Translations under genes and position numbers: made by a program | Shown here: positions 1 to 12,580 of the stretch, in pieces | Layout: every line of letters begins with the position of its first letter | Position numbering within the stretch: position 1 is the first letter of the stretch | Notes under the pieces: model-generated | What the model saw: the letters and a program-made list of their open reading frames with translations, nothing else | Database searches by the model: none | What the model was told of the DNA's origin: nothing | Assembly (NCBI GenBank): GCA_030562195.1 | Contig: JAUJPP010000011.1 | Location: 1-64,000 of the forward strand | Direction of reading: 5' to 3' | Length of the DNA: 64,000 nucleotides | Source: Nipponacmea schrenckii | Lineage: Eukaryota; Mollusca; Gastropoda; Lottiidae

Positions 1-642
1 TTTAGTTTGGGGGCTTATTTCTAGTGACTTTGACCTTTGGTGACCTTGACCTTTACAAGGTCATTGGTCACTGACTTTAGCCATCAGTTGACAATTTGGC
101 ATTAGACTTCTGACGTCTATTTCCGGTTTTATAGCTGCTCGAAAGCAGCAAAATTTGCAATGTTGGACTGCTCTAGAGCGTGACCTAATTAATTTAGAGG
201 GTTATTTTTTTCACATTCCGAAGGCGCCTTTTGTCCTCTTTCCAGCGATGCACAACAAAAGTTTTTAAAATGAAAATTTAATTTTTGGACTTATAAAATT
301 AAAGTACATTTTGCTTTTTTGAAACGTATTTGTGTATATCTCGTGATCTATTATTAGATGTACAAGCTTCAAATTTGTACCATGAATATATATTTTGTAT
401 GAGATCAGATTTACGCAAAAGTAAATTAGATGGACGTGGCACATACGGGTAAACTTCCAATTTACCAGTTATATCGGTCAGCGCTTTACATCTATAGGAA
501 ATAACATTTTTCCAAAAAATTCTTTGCACACAGATACCTTGTTGCTTTGGCCAGTTTCTCCCAGAAAATCAGATGTTTCGGCCTGTTTGTTGCAATTTTG
601 CAACGTTAGCAAAGTTCCACTCTGTGCCACGTGTGGCTCTAG
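1..642 (-). repeat. Main-family unit L0, partial (B block only)
   Basis: The window opens inside a unit; only its 5'-terminal B block is visible, reading on the minus strand. It carries the B landmarks: a run of AGGTCA-type half-sites, the TATAAAACCGGAA segment, the GCTCTAGAGC palindrome and the GCCAC/GTGGC hairpin at the junction. CTAG at 639-642 closes the unit. No coding potential was recognised. Confidence 0.88.
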
Positions 643-645
643 TTG

Positions 646-671
646 TGGGACTTTGCTACCGCAAAGTCCCA
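646..671 (-). repeat. 3' stem-loop, main type, of L1
   Basis: Arms TGGGACTTTGC and GCAAAGTCCCA pair perfectly over 11 bp around a 4-base loop (TACC on plus, GGTA on the poly-A strand). Confidence 0.9.
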
Positions 672-1501
672 GTTTGTTATCGGTTTGTCAATTCTTTTTT
701 TTTTTTTTTTTTTTTTTTCGAAATTTACACAGGGCACACAGCCTAGGCTGCAAGAGTTGCAGCAATTTCACAACTTCTCTACACCTTCTGTCGTGGCGAC
801 GTTTCTATTAAATATAAATTGGAACATTTTTGCAAAACCGGAAGTGCTGCATTACAACATACCTAAAAAGTCGGTCAGTGGCTCTAGAAGTCGCAATTTT
901 CAATCGATTTTCGTCGGGTTTGCATTTTTGGAAACTTGAAATAATTTCCAACAAGATAGCAATTTCAAAATTTCAAAATTCGAAAATTCGTAGCACACAT
1001 TTTTTTGCCGTATTTTGCACATTTTTGCAACTTTGTTATTTAAAGACCGATTTATCTTAAAAAAATTGAGTATATGTAGCCCATGGAATGATTTCCAAAA
1101 AGTAGGTCAAAATTTTTGCGTCACTTCCGGTTTTTGCGAAAAATAGAGTTTTACGTCCGGTTGAATAACTTCCGGTTTTATTAATGTATGAGATTCAAAC
1201 TTGTATCATCGGGTAGCCATTAGCCATACAAAAAAGCGAAGAAAATAAAATCAAGGCCGCATGCGCAACTTTCGCCGCCATTTTGATTTTTCTGAAATTG
1301 CGCGAATTTAATTCAGACATTATGGCTTATCCGATTGAAATGATTTTGGTGTCAAATGAAAGAACATAAAAATTGCAAAAAAACATTGGAAGTCGATTTT
1401 TGAATTTCGCTTTTGCATTTTTGCAATATCCGGTTGAATTTTTTCAAAGTTTGGGGGCTTATTTCTCGTGACCTTGACCTTTGGTGACCATGACCTTTAG
1501 T

Positions 1502-1521
1502 AGGTCAAAGGTCATTGACCT
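1502..1521. promoter_or_regulatory. AGGTCA cluster in B block (DR1 plus IR1), example
   Basis: AGGTCA-A-AGGTCA-T-TGACCT: a direct repeat spaced by one base overlapping an inverted repeat spaced by one base. It is flanked by more half-sites (GTGACCTTGACC upstream, TTTGACATTTGACCT downstream). The motif matches nuclear-receptor half-site geometry; binding is not shown by sequence alone. Similar clusters recur in essentially every B block. Confidence 0.5.
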
Positions 1522-2697
1522 TGGCTATCAGTTGATACTTTGACATTTGACCTCCGACGTCTACTTCCGGTTTTATAGCTGCCTAAAAACAGCGAAATTC
1601 GCAACTTTGGACTGCTCTAGAGCGTGACCTAATTAATTTAGAGAGTTATTTTTTTCAGATTCTTAAAGTGCTTTTTGTCCTCTTTCCAACGATGTATAAA
1701 CAAAGGTTTTTAAAATGAAAATTGAAGTTTTTGATTTTTGAAAATTTAAGTATATTTTGCCGTATTTACGTTTGCTTGAAATGTATGTATGTATATCTCG
1801 TGATCTATTAGATGTACAAACTTCAAATTTGTACCGTGAATATTCATTTTGAATGTGATTTGGTTTATATAAAAAAAATTAGATGGGCGTGGCACATCGT
1901 GTAAAATTCCGATTTACCATTTATACGGGTCAGCAAATTACGGCTGCAGTAAATAGCCTTTTTAAAAAAGTACTTTGCACACAGATACCTCATTGCTTTG
2001 GCCAGTTTATTCCAGAAAATCAGATATTTCGGCCTGTTTGTTGCAATTTTTCGACAATAGGTTACCAGTTAATATTTTTTTCTAATTTTGGAAGCTTATT
2101 TCTCGTGACCTTGACCCTTGGTGACCTTGAACTTTAGTAGGTCAAAGGTCATAGACCGTGTCTATCATTTAATACTTTGACATTTGACCTCCGACGTCCA
2201 CTTCCGGTTTTATTCACAACTTTGGACTGCTCTAGAGCGTGACCTAATTAATTTAGAGGTTTATTATTTTCAGATTCTTAAGGGGCGTTTTGTCCACTTT
2301 CCTGCAATGAATAACAAAAGTTTTTAAAATTAAAATTTAATTTTGCACTTTTAAAATTAAAGTACATTTTGCCTTTTTGAAATGTATTTGTGCATATTTC
2401 GTGGTCTTTTAAATGTACAAGCTTCAAATTTGTACCGTGAATATATATTTTGAATGTTATTAGATTTACGCAAAAAACAAATGAGATGGGCGTGGCACAT
2501 CCGCGTAAACTTTTAATTTAGCATTTATATAGGTCAGCGAATTACGTCAGTAGGAAATAACGTTTTTCCAAAAAATTGTTTGCACACGGATACCTAGTTG
2601 CTTTGGCCATATGCTCCTAGAAAATCAGATGTTTCGGCCTGTTTGTTGCAATTTGCAACGTTAGCAAAGTCCCACTCTGTGCCACGTGTGGCTCTAG

Positions 2698-2742
2698 TTG
2701 TGGGACTTTGCTACCGCAAAGTCCCAGTTTGTTTTCGGTTTG

Positions 2743-2776
<34 letters not shown>

Positions 2777-4778
2777 CGAAATTTACACAGGGCACACAGC
2801 CTAGGCTGCAATAGTTGCAGCAATTTCACATCTTCTCTACACCTTCTGTTGTGGCGAAATTTCTATTAAATATAAATTGGAACATTTTTGCAAAACCGGA
2901 AGTGCTGCATTGCAACATGTCTAAAAAGTCGGTCAGTGGCTCTAGAACTCGCATTTTTGGACCGATTTTCGTCGGGTTTTGCATTTTTGAAAACTTGAAA
3001 CAATTTCCAACAAAATAGCAATTAAAAAAATTCGAAATTCGAAATTTCATAGCACACATTTTTTTGTCGTATTTTGCACATTTTTGCAACTTTGCTATTT
3101 TAAGACCGATTGATCTGAAAATTTGGGTGCCTTCAAGTGTCACGAATATGAAAACATTGGCAGAGTCAGAATTTTTGCTTCATTTCCGGTTTCAGCGTAA
3201 AACGGGTTTAAACTTCCGGTTGACCTACTTGTGCTGTAATTGATGTATCGCAACAAAATTTATGTCAATCCTAATTAAATTGGAAGACAAAAAAACGAAG
3301 CAGAAAAAATCCGGACCGGAAGTGAAACATTAGCCGCCATCTTGAAATGTCACTTTTTTGTAAACTCAACAAATGGGGCCTCTACGGTAAGAGCGATTTG
3401 TGTGATGTTTATATTTCTGGAAAGCTTAGTCGATTGCGATCAAAATGTTGGAAATCGATTTTTGAATTTTGCTTTTGCTTTTTTGCAACATCCGGTTGAA
3501 TTTTTTCGAAGTTTGGGGGCTTATTTCTCGTGACCTTGACCTTTGGTGACCATGACCTTTAGTAGGTCAAAGGTCATAGACCTTGGCTATCAGTTGATAC
3601 TTTGACCTTTGACCTCCGACATCTACTTCCGGTTTTATAGCTGCGCGAAAACAGCAAAATTCGCAACTTTGGACTGCTCTAGAGCGTGACCTAATTAATT
3701 TAGAGTGTTATTTTTTTCAGATTCTTAAGGCGATTTTTGTCCTCTTTCCAACGATGTATAACAAAAGTTTTTAAATGAAAAATGAAGTTTTTGATTTTTG
3801 CAAAGATAAGTACATTTTGCCGTATATTCGCTTGTTTAAAATCTATGTGTGTATATCTCGTGATCTATTAGCTGTACAAGCTTCAAATTTGTACCGTGAA
3901 TATACATTTTGAATATGATTAGATTCCTGTCCTAAAAAATGAGATGGGCGTGGCACATCCGGGTGAACTTCAAATTTACCATTTATATCGGTCAGCGAAT
4001 TAGGGCTGCAGGAAATAACGTTTTTCAAAAAAGTACCTTGCATACATATACCTCATTACTTTGGCCAGTAGATCCCAAAAAATCAAATGATTCTGTCTGT
4101 TTGTTGCAATTTTGCGACATTTGCAAAAAAAATCAGTTATTTTTAGTTTGGGGGCTTATTTCTAGTGACCATGACCTTTAGTAACCTTGACCTTTACAAG
4201 GTCATTGGTCACTGACTTTGGCTATCAGTTGACAATTTGACATTAGGCTTCCGACGTCTACTTCCGGTTTTATAGCTGCCCAAAAACAGCAAAATTCGCT
4301 ACTTTGGACTGCTCCAGAGCGTGACCTAATTAATTTAGGGGGTTATTTTTTTCAGATTCTTAAGGCGCCTTTAGTCCTCTTTCCAGCGATGTACAACAAA
4401 ATTTTTCAAAATGAAAATTTAATTTTTGCACTTTTAAAACTAAAGTACATTTTGCTTTTTTGAAATGTATGTGTGTATATCTCGCGATCTATAAGATGTA
4501 CAAGCTTCAAATTTGTACCATGAATATATATTTTGTATGAGATTAGATTTACGCAAAAGTAAATTAGATGGGCGTGGCACATACGGGTAAACTTCCAATT
4601 TACCAGTTATATCGGTCAACGCTTACATCTGTAGGAAATAACATTTTTCCAAAAATTCTTTGCACACAGATACCTTGCTGCTTCGGCCAGTTTCTCCCAG
4701 AAAATCAGATGTTTCGGCCTGTTTGTTGCAAGTTTGCAACGTTAGCAAAGTTCCACTCTGTGCCACGTGTGGCTCTAG
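2698..4778 (-). repeat. Main-family unit L2 (B-B-A, 2081 bp)
   Basis: Stem-loop 2701-2726, poly-T 2745-2776, A1-type A block, two B blocks, CTAG 4775-4778. The A block matches the A block of L7 (12595 onward) and those of R9 and R12 almost word for word, so these four belong to one recent subfamily present in both orientations in the window. Confidence 0.92.
2701..2726 (-). repeat. 3' stem-loop, main type, of L2
   Basis: Perfect 11-bp stem with loop GGTA on the poly-A strand, four bases from CTAG. Confidence 0.9.
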
Positions 4779-4781
4779 TTG

Positions 4782-4807
4782 TGGGACTTTGCTACCGCAA
4801 AGTCCCA
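4782..4807 (-). repeat. 3' stem-loop, main type, of L3
   Basis: Perfect 11-bp stem with loop GGTA on the poly-A strand. Confidence 0.9.
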
Positions 4808-4828
4808 GTTTGTTTTCGGTTTGTCAAT

Positions 4829-4866
<38 letters not shown>

Positions 4867-6228
4867 CGAAATTTACACACCTTACTGCGCCTAGACTGCA
4901 ATGGTTTGCAACATTGACTCAACTTCTCTAGACCTTCTGTAGTGGCGACGTGTTGCATAAATATAAAATGGAACATTTTTGCAAAACCGGAAGTGCTGCG
5001 TTGCAACAAACCTAAAAAGTAGCAAATTGGCTCTAGCTGTCGCAATTTTTGATCGATTTTCTCGGGTTTTCATTTTTGTAATCTGCAAGTAACTTCTGAT
5101 CAGATAGCAGTTCAAAAATTTCAATTTTCAAAGATTCGTAGCACACATTTTTTTGCCGTATTTTGCAATTTTTTGCAACTTTTTTGTTTTTAGTGTGATC
5201 GATCTGAAAAAAATTGAGCATAAGAAGCCCATGAAACTATTTTCAAAAAGTAGGTCAAATTTTTGCGTCACTTCCGGTTTCTGCAAAAAAAGGAGTTTTA
5301 CGTTTGGTTGAATAACTTCCGGTTTTATTAATGTATGAGATTCAAACTTGTTTCATCGGGTAGCCATTAGCCATACAAAAAAACGAAGAAAATAAAATCA
5401 AGGCCGCATGCGCAACTTTCGCCGCCATTTTGATTTTTCTGAAATTGCGCGAATTTAATTCAGACATTATGGCTTATCCCGATTGAGATGATTTTGGTGT
5501 CAAATGAAAGAACATAAAAATTGCAAAAAAACATTGGAAGTCGATTTTTGAATTTCGCTTTTGCATTTTTGCAACATCCGGTTGAATTTTTTCAAAGTTT
5601 GGGGCTTATTTCTCGTGACCTTGACCTTTGGTGACCATGACCTTTAGTAGGTCAAAGGTCATTGACCTTGGCTATCAGTTGATACTTTGACCTTTGACTC
5701 CGACGCCTACTTCCGGTTTTATAGCTGCCCGAAAACAGCAAAATTCGCAACTTTGGACTGCTCTAGAGCGTGACCTAATTAATTTAGAGTGTAATTCTTT
5801 TCAGATTCTTAAGGCCCTTTTTGTCCTCTTTCAAACGATTCATAACAAAAGTTTGTAAAATGAAAATTGAAATTTTGATTTTTTAAAATAAAAGTACATT
5901 TTGCCGTATTGACGTTTTTTAGAAATGTATGTGTGTATATCTCGTGATCTATTAGATGTACATGCTTCAAATTTGTACCGTGCATATACATTGTGAATGT
6001 GATTAGACCTACGCCAAAAAAATGAGATGGGCGTGGCACATCCGGGTAAACTTCCCATTTACCATTTATATCGGTCAGCGCTTTACGTCTGTAGGAAATA
6101 ACGTTTTTCAAAAAAGTGCTTTGCACACAGATACCTCGATGCTTTGGCCATTTTATACCAGAAAGTCATGTGGATGCTTCAAATTTTGAATATATATTGA
6201 CATATTTATACCAATTGATAACATTTAA

Positions 6229-6550
6229 AGATGGCTTCCCTTGTTTTCATTGATGAAAATGAAAAGGCTAATACTTACATAAATAGAGAGTGGAGGTGTT
6301 CTAATGACAAGTAGCTTGTCTCACAGGTCCTTAGTTAAGTCTTAATTAAGCGAATTACAGCAAGGTTTTCCTCTTTTGAATGGTAATGTAGGGTACTTAA
6401 GAGGAAATCCTTGTCGTAAATAGCTTAATTACGACTTAACCTGTGAGACAAGCTACTATTTTTCCAAGTCATTAGAACACTTCTACTCTCTTTTTATGTA
6501 AGTATTACCATTTTTATTTTTTTTTTCAATTAAAACAAGGGAATGCATCT
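6229..6550. mobile_element. MITE-like foldback element flanked by TTAA
   Basis: The two ends are long imperfect inverted repeats. The left end starts AGATGGCTTCCCTTG and continues through TAATACTTACATAAA and the sequence around GTAGCTTGTCTCACAGGT; the right end is its reverse complement with scattered differences. TTAA lies directly outside both ends (6225-6228 and 6551-6554), as expected for a TTAA target-site duplication of the piggyBac type. The termini do not look like a piggyBac consensus, so the superfamily is open. No transposase frame is inside. Confidence 0.72.
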
Positions 6551-6554
6551 TTAA

Positions 6555-7560
6555 AACATTTCGAATGGGGCGTGACACATTTGGGTTTTATCCTGATTGC
6601 ATACTTATGGAGTTTGGTTCATAACTTCCGCAAAAACACTTTGTTCATAATAGGACTTTGCACAGATGTTCATCATTAATTTGGTTGATTTGTTAGAAAC
6701 AATCAATAATGTCAGCCTTTTAGTTCAAAAAGGGAACAGGTTTTATAACTTCCTTATTTCTTTTATTTTTGATCATGACTTTGGATAACCTTGTTCTTTC
6801 TAGAGCAGTGGGCTAATATCCGAGGATATCCATCAGTGTTTTCGTTTTTCAACTCCAATGAATAGACCCAGTTAAACAGCCATGCGAAATTCGATAGCTT
6901 GATAGTTTATGTTACATGTTGGCTTATTTGAACAGTTGAAGTTTTCATTGAGTAATATCAACTGGTCATTAACTGACTGTGTATTATCAATTGGAATATG
7001 AACAAAGTTTCCAAGTGCATTCTTTGATCTAGACATCAAAAGAATTCTATTAGTTTGTCACAGCCCAAAGGCATCCGTTTTGATGACACGTAGTTCGCTG
7101 GAATTTTGTAAATGTGTGTTCTTATTAAGAGCAATTAATGATTATTTTAGATTACTATTGCTTTTATACTATCTTATTGCTGGAGTGTAGGTTGTCATTT
7201 AGTGTTTATATTGCATAATTTAGTTAATTTAGGTTTACATTTCAATTTGCGACAAATGCCTTTGTTTTTTTATATTTGTGAACTAAGGTTATGACGGTGG
7301 ATTTGTTTAACTTGCCGCATCATGCCAAACTACTTTTATCAAGACCTGTAAAACGAAACTTAACGTTTCCGTTTATAATTACTATTGCTTTATACTATCA
7401 TACATATGTTATTACTGGAGGTTTACGTTGTCGAGTGAGAACCGTTCTCGGAACCGTTCCAGACACGCTAAAAGTAGAACTCTTCAATAAAGGAGATACT
7501 TTTTTTTTAAACACTATTTATTCAAATATTCAAAATAGTTACATACATGTTTCATCAAAG
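6555..7560. other. Divergent, mostly unassigned sequence inside L3
   Basis: The first 200 bases resemble a very diverged B block (GGGCGTGACACAT for GGGCGTGGCACAT; TTTGCACAGATG for TTTGCACACAGATA). The rest matches nothing else in the window. It holds an approximate direct repeat (7139-7215 and 7370-7440, sharing ATTACTATTGCTT and TATACTATC) and two copies of GAACCGTTC near 7439-7459. The open frame across 7291-7728 ends in the poly-T tract and resembles no protein I know, so I do not call a gene. Confidence 0.5.
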
Positions 7561-7616
7561 TTGCTTGCAATTTGCAACATTAGCAAAGTCCCACTCTGTG
7601 CCACATGTGGCTCTAG

Positions 7617-8480
7617 TTGTGGGACTTTGCTTCCGCAAAGTCCCAGTTTGTTTTCGAAATGTCTATTCTTTTTTTTTTTTTTTTTTTTTTCGATTTTTAC
7701 ACACCTTCCTGTGCCTAGACTGCTATAGTTGCAGCAACCATTTAACATTCCTGGACCTTAGATTTTGGGACCCTTCCTAATGAATATAAATTGGAACATT
7801 TTTGCACAACCGGAAGTGCTACAGCCGAAAATAGTAAAAAACAGGTCAATGGCTCTAGAGGTCGCATTTTTGGTCCGATTTTCCTCGGGTTTTCAGTTTT
7901 AGAATCTGCTGTATAAATCCCACAAGATAGCAGTTTAAAAATGTCGAAAATTGAAACTTTTTTGCACACTTTTTGCAATCGAAATTTAAAATTTTTGACA
8001 AAAAAAATCAACTTTTTTATTAATTGTCCGATCAATATGAAATTCATTTTGCACATAAAAGTCAGTAAAGTAAACAAATTGAAACAATCAAAATGTTTGC
8101 GTCACTTCCGGTTTTCACATGAAATGTACTTGAACTTCCGGTTCGAAAAACAGGGACAAATTCCGCTGTAAGTAATGTAGGTCAACGAAATTTTGGTCAT
8201 CGATATAAAGTAAAATTCTACAGCCGATTTTAAAATAAGATTTAGACCGGAAGTGAAACTTTGGCCGCCATATTGAAATTTCACACTTTTGTAAAATCAA
8301 AAATGGGGCCTCGGGGTGAATATGAATTTGCATAAATTTGATGTAAATGTGAATTTCATTCGATTGCGAAAAAAACTGTGGGAGCCGAATTTTGAATATC
8401 GCTTTTGCTTTTTCGCAATTTCCGGTTGAATTTTTTTACTAAGAAAAACAAAAGGGAAAAGTTAAAACAGTTATATCTAG
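7617..8480 (-). repeat. Divergent A-only unit L4 (864 bp)
   Basis: Stem-loop 7620-7645 with a TTCC loop, poly-T 7669-7690, then an A block clearly diverged from all others (third subtype, about 7691-8435) with no B block. It runs into ATATCTAG (8477-8480) and the next poly-T. It looks like an old or 5'-truncated copy; the CTAG junction is kept although the usual B start is missing. Confidence 0.82.
7620..7645 (-). repeat. 3' stem-loop, main type, of L4
   Basis: Same arms, loop GGAA on the poly-A strand. The stem is unchanged although the unit body is the most diverged. Confidence 0.9.
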
Positions 8481-10493
8481 TTTTTTTTTCGAAATTTACA
8501 CACCTCACACAGCCCTGGCTGCAATAGTTGCAGCATTTTCACAACTTCTCCAGACCTTCTGTAGTGGCTACGTTTCTAATGAATATAAATTGGAACATTT
8601 TTGCAAAACCGGAAGTGCTGCATTGCAACATACCTAAAAACTCGGTCAATGGCTCTAGAAGTCGCAATTTTCAATCGATTTTCTTCGGGTTTGCATTTTT
8701 GAAAACTTGAAACAATTTCCAACAAGATTGCAGTTACAAAATTTCGAAATTCGAAAATTCATAGCACACATTTTTTTGCCGTATTTTGCACATTTTTGCA
8801 ACTTTGCTATTTTAAGACGGATTGATCTGAAAATTTGGGTGCCTTCAAGTGTCACGAATATAAATACATTTGCAGAGTCAAAATTTTTGCTTCATTTCCG
8901 GTTTAAGCGTAAAAAGGGTTTAAACTTCCGGTTGACCAACTTGTGCTGTAATTGATGTATCGCAACAAAATTAATGTCGATCGTAATTGAATTAGAATAC
9001 AAAAAAACGAAGAAGAAAAAATCCGAACCGGAAGTGAAACTTTGGCCGCCATCTTGAAATGTCACTTTTTTGTAAAACTCAAAATGGGGCCTCTACGGTA
9101 AGAGTGACTTGTGTGTTATTTGTATTTTTAGAAAGTCTAAACGATTGCGAAAAAAAGTATGAGAGCCGAATTTTGAATTTCGCTTTTGCATTTTTGCAAC
9201 ATCCGGTTGAATTTTTTCGAAGTTTGGGGGCTTATTTCTCGTGACCTTGACCTTTCATGACCGTGACCTTTAGTAGGTCAAAGGTCATTGACCTTGGCTA
9301 TCAGTTGATACTTTGACCTTTGACCTCCAACATCTACTTCCGGTTTTATAGCTGCCCGAAAACAGCAAAATTCGCAACTTTGGGTAGCTCTAGAGCGTGA
9401 CCTAATAAATTTAGAGCGTTATTTTCTCCAGATTCTTAATGCGCTTTTTGTCCTCTTTCCAACGATATATAACAACATTTTGTTAAATGAAAATTGAACT
9501 TTTTGATTTTTGAAGATAACAGTACAATTTGCTGTATTTACGTTTGTTTGAAATGTATGTGTGTATATCTCGTGATCTATTAAATGTACAAACTTCAAAT
9601 TTGTACCGTGAATATACATTTTAAATGTGATTAGATTCACGCTAAAAAAAATGAGATGGGCGTGGCACATTCGGGTAAATTTCGAATTTACCCTTTTCAT
9701 GGGTCAGCGAATTACGTCTGTAGGAAAAAGCGTTTTTTTTAAAAAGTACTTTGCACACAGATACCTCATTGCTTTGGCCAGTTCATCCCAGAAAATCAGA
9801 TGTTTCGGCCTGTTTGTTGCAATTTCTCGACAATAGCAAACCGGTTAATTTTTTCTAATTTTGGAAGCTTATTTCTCATGACCTTGACGATTGGTGACCT
9901 TGACCTTTTGTAGGTCAAAGGTCATTGACCTTATCTATCATTTAATACTTTGACATTTGACCTCCGACGTCAACTTCCGGTTTTATAGCTGCCCGAAAAC
10001 AGCAAAATTCACAAATTTGGACTGCTCTAGAGCGTGACCTAATTAATTTAGAGAGTTATTTTTTTCAGATTCTTAAGACACTTTTTGTCCACTTTCCAGC
10101 AATGAATAACAAAAGTTTTTGAAATAAAAATTCAATTTTTGCACTTTTAAAATTAAAGTACATTTTGCTTTTTTGAAATGTATTTGTGCATATCTCGTGA
10201 TCTATTAGATGTTCAAGCTTCAAATTTGTACCGCGAATATACATTTCAAATGTGATTAGATTTACGCCAAAATAAATGAGATGGGCGTGGCACATCCGGG
10301 TAAACTTCCAATTCTTCACTTATATCGGTCAGCGCTTTACATCTGTAGGAAAAAACGTTTTTCAAAAAAGTACTTCGCACACAGATACCTCGTTGATTTG
10401 GCCAGATTCTCCCAGAAAATCAAATGTTTCGGGCTGTTTGTTGCAATTTTGCAACGTTAGCAAAGTCCCACTCTGTGCCACGTGTGGCTCTAG
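8481..10493 (-). repeat. Main-family unit L5 (B-B-A, 2013 bp)
   Basis: Begins with a short poly-T of nine bases directly after CTAG, with no stem-loop, then TTCGAAATTTAC and an A1-type A block, then two B blocks ending at CTAG 10490-10493. It is one of the units lacking the terminal hairpin. Confidence 0.9.
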
Positions 10494-10539
10494 TTGTGGG
10501 ACTTTGCTACCGCAAAGTCCCAGTTTGTTTTCGAAATGT

Positions 10540-10577
<38 letters not shown>

Positions 10578-12580
10578 CGAAATTTACACACCTCACACAG
10601 CCTAGGCTGCAATAGTTGCAGCAATTTCACAACATCTCCAGACCTTCTGTAGTGGCGACGTTTCTAATGAATGAACATTTGAACATTTTTGCAAAACCGG
10701 AAGTGCTGCATTGCAACATACCTAAAAAGTCGGTCAGTGGCTCTAGAAGTCGCAATTTTCAATCGATTTTCGTCGGGTTTGCATTTTTGGAAACGTGAAA
10801 TAATTTCCAACAAGATAGCAGTTGAACAATTTCATAATTCGAAAATTCGTAGCACACATTTTTTTGCCGTATTTTGCACATTTTTGCAACTTTGCTATTT
10901 TAAGACCGATTGATCTGAAAATTTGGGTGCCTTCAAGTTTCACGAATATAAAAACATTGGCAGAGTCAAAATTTTGGCTTCATTTCCGGTTTCAACGTAA
11001 AAAGGGTTTAAACTTCCGGTTGACCTACTTGTGCTGTAATTGATGTATCGCTACAAAATTTATGTCAATCTTAATTAAATTAGAAGACAAAAAAAACGAA
11101 GAAGAAAAAATCCGAACCGGAAGTGAAACTTTGGCCGCCATCTTGAAATGTTACTTTTTTGTAAAAGTAAAAATGGGGCCTCAGGGTTATGTCTAATTTC
11201 TGCGATAACTACATTTCTGGAATCCTCAGTCGATTGCGAAAAAAACATTGGGAGCCAAATTTTGAATTTCGCTTTTGCATTTTTGCAACATCCGGTTGAA
11301 TTTTTTCAAAGTTTGGGGGCTTATTTCTCGTGACCTTGACCTTTGATGACCATGACCTTTAGTAGGTCAAAGGTCATTAACCTTGGCTATCAGTTGATAC
11401 TTTTACCTTTGACCTCCGACATCTACTTACGGTTTTATAGCTCCGCGAAAACAGCAAAATTCGCAACTTTGGACTGCTCTAGAGCGTGACCTAATTAATT
11501 TAGAGTGTTATTTTTTTCAGATTCTAAAAGTGCTTTTTGTCCTCTCTCCAACGATATATAGCAAAAGTTTGTAAAATGAAAAATGAAGTTTTTGATTTTT
11601 GCAAAGATAAGTACATTTTGCCGTATATTCGCTTGTTTAAAATCTATGTGTGTATATCTCGTGATCTATTAGCTGTACAAGCTTCAAATTTGTACCGTGA
11701 ATATACATTTTGAATATGATTAGATTCCTGTCCAAAAAAACGAGATGGGCGTGGCACATCCGGGTAAATTTCCGGTTTACCATTTATATCGGTCAGCGAA
11801 TTACGGCTGCAGGAAATAACTTTTTTCAAAAAAGTACCTTGCATACATATACCTCATTACTTTGGCCAGTTAATCCAAAAAATCAAATGATTCTGTCTGT
11901 TTGTTGCAATTTTGCGACATTTGCAAAACAAATCAGTTTTTTTTAGTTTGGGTGCTTATTTCTAGTGACCTTGACCTTTAGTAACCTTGACCTTTACAAG
12001 GTCATTGGTCACTGACTTTGGCTATCAGTTGACAATTTGACATTAGGCTTCCGACGTCTACTTCCGGTTTTATAGCTGCCCGAAAACAGCAAAATTCGCT
12101 AATTTGGACTGCTCTAGAGCGTGACCTAATTAATTTAGAGGGTTATTTTTTCAGATTCTTAAGGCGCTTTTTGTCCACTTTCCAGCAATGTATAACAAAA
12201 GTTTTTAAATTGAAAATTTATTTTTTGCACTTTTAAAATTAAAGTACATTTTGCCTTTTTGAAATGTATTTGTGCATATCTCGTGATCTTTTAAATGTAC
12301 AAGCTTCAAATTTGTACCGTGAATATATATTTTGAATGTTATTAGATTTACGCAAAAAAAGAATGAGATGGGCGTGGCACATCCGGGTAAACTATCAATT
12401 TAGCATTTATATAGGTCAGCGAATTACGTCAGTAGGAAATAACGTTTTTCCAAAAAATTCTTTGCACACAGATACCTCGTTGCTTTGGCCAGTTTCTACC
12501 AGAAAATCAGATGTTTCGGCCTGTTTGTTGCAATTTTGCAACGTTAGCAAAGTCCCACTCTGTGCCACGTGTGGCTCTAG
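10494..12580 (-). repeat. Main-family unit L6 (B-B-A, 2087 bp)
   Basis: Stem-loop 10497-10522, poly-T 10543-10577 (35 bases), A1-type A block, two B blocks, CTAG 12577-12580. The spacer between hairpin and poly-T is the TTCGAAATGTC variant rather than TTCGGTTTGTC, showing two versions of the terminal module. Confidence 0.92.
10497..10522 (-). repeat. 3' stem-loop, main type, of L6
   Basis: Perfect 11-bp stem, loop GGTA on the poly-A strand. Confidence 0.9.

Larger units (their letters stand above)
643..2697 (-). repeat. Main-family unit L1 (B-B-A, 2055 bp)
   Basis: On the plus strand the order is stem-loop (646-671), poly-T (695-718), A block to about 1450, then two B blocks, ending at CTAG 2694-2697. 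The A block is the A2 subtype, also seen in L3 and R7: its middle part (about 1040-1420) differs from the common A1 type but keeps the ETS-like and GCCGCCATTTTG motifs. The inner B block (about 1450-2085) has a clean AGGTCA cluster at 1502-1521. Confidence 0.92.
4779..7616 (-). repeat. Main-family unit L3, interrupted
   Basis: Stem-loop 4782-4807, poly-T 4831-4866, an A2-type A block and one B block to about 6170. The second B block is replaced by divergent sequence holding an inverted-repeat insertion (6229-6550) and about 1 kb that I cannot assign. Recognisable B end sequence resumes at about 7560 and closes with CTAG 7613-7616. The 2838-bp length, against about 2050 bp for its neighbours, reflects the inserted material. 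Confidence 0.8.

Noticed and set aside
646..671. Rho-independent terminator or CRISPR-like repeat
   Set aside because: Stem-loop next to a T run looks like a bacterial terminator on one strand, but the setting is a eukaryotic repeat array and the hairpin belongs to a repeating 1.4-2.1-kb unit with no spacers.
7437..7449. Palindrome GAGAACCGTTCTC as a steroid-receptor site
   Set aside because: The half-sites abut with one central base and do not match the usual three-base spacing; it is a single occurrence in unassigned sequence.
7291..7728. A 145-codon plus-strand frame
   Set aside because: It runs from unassigned sequence through the conserved unit end and into the poly-T tract, giving a run of phenylalanines. 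Composition and position fit chance.
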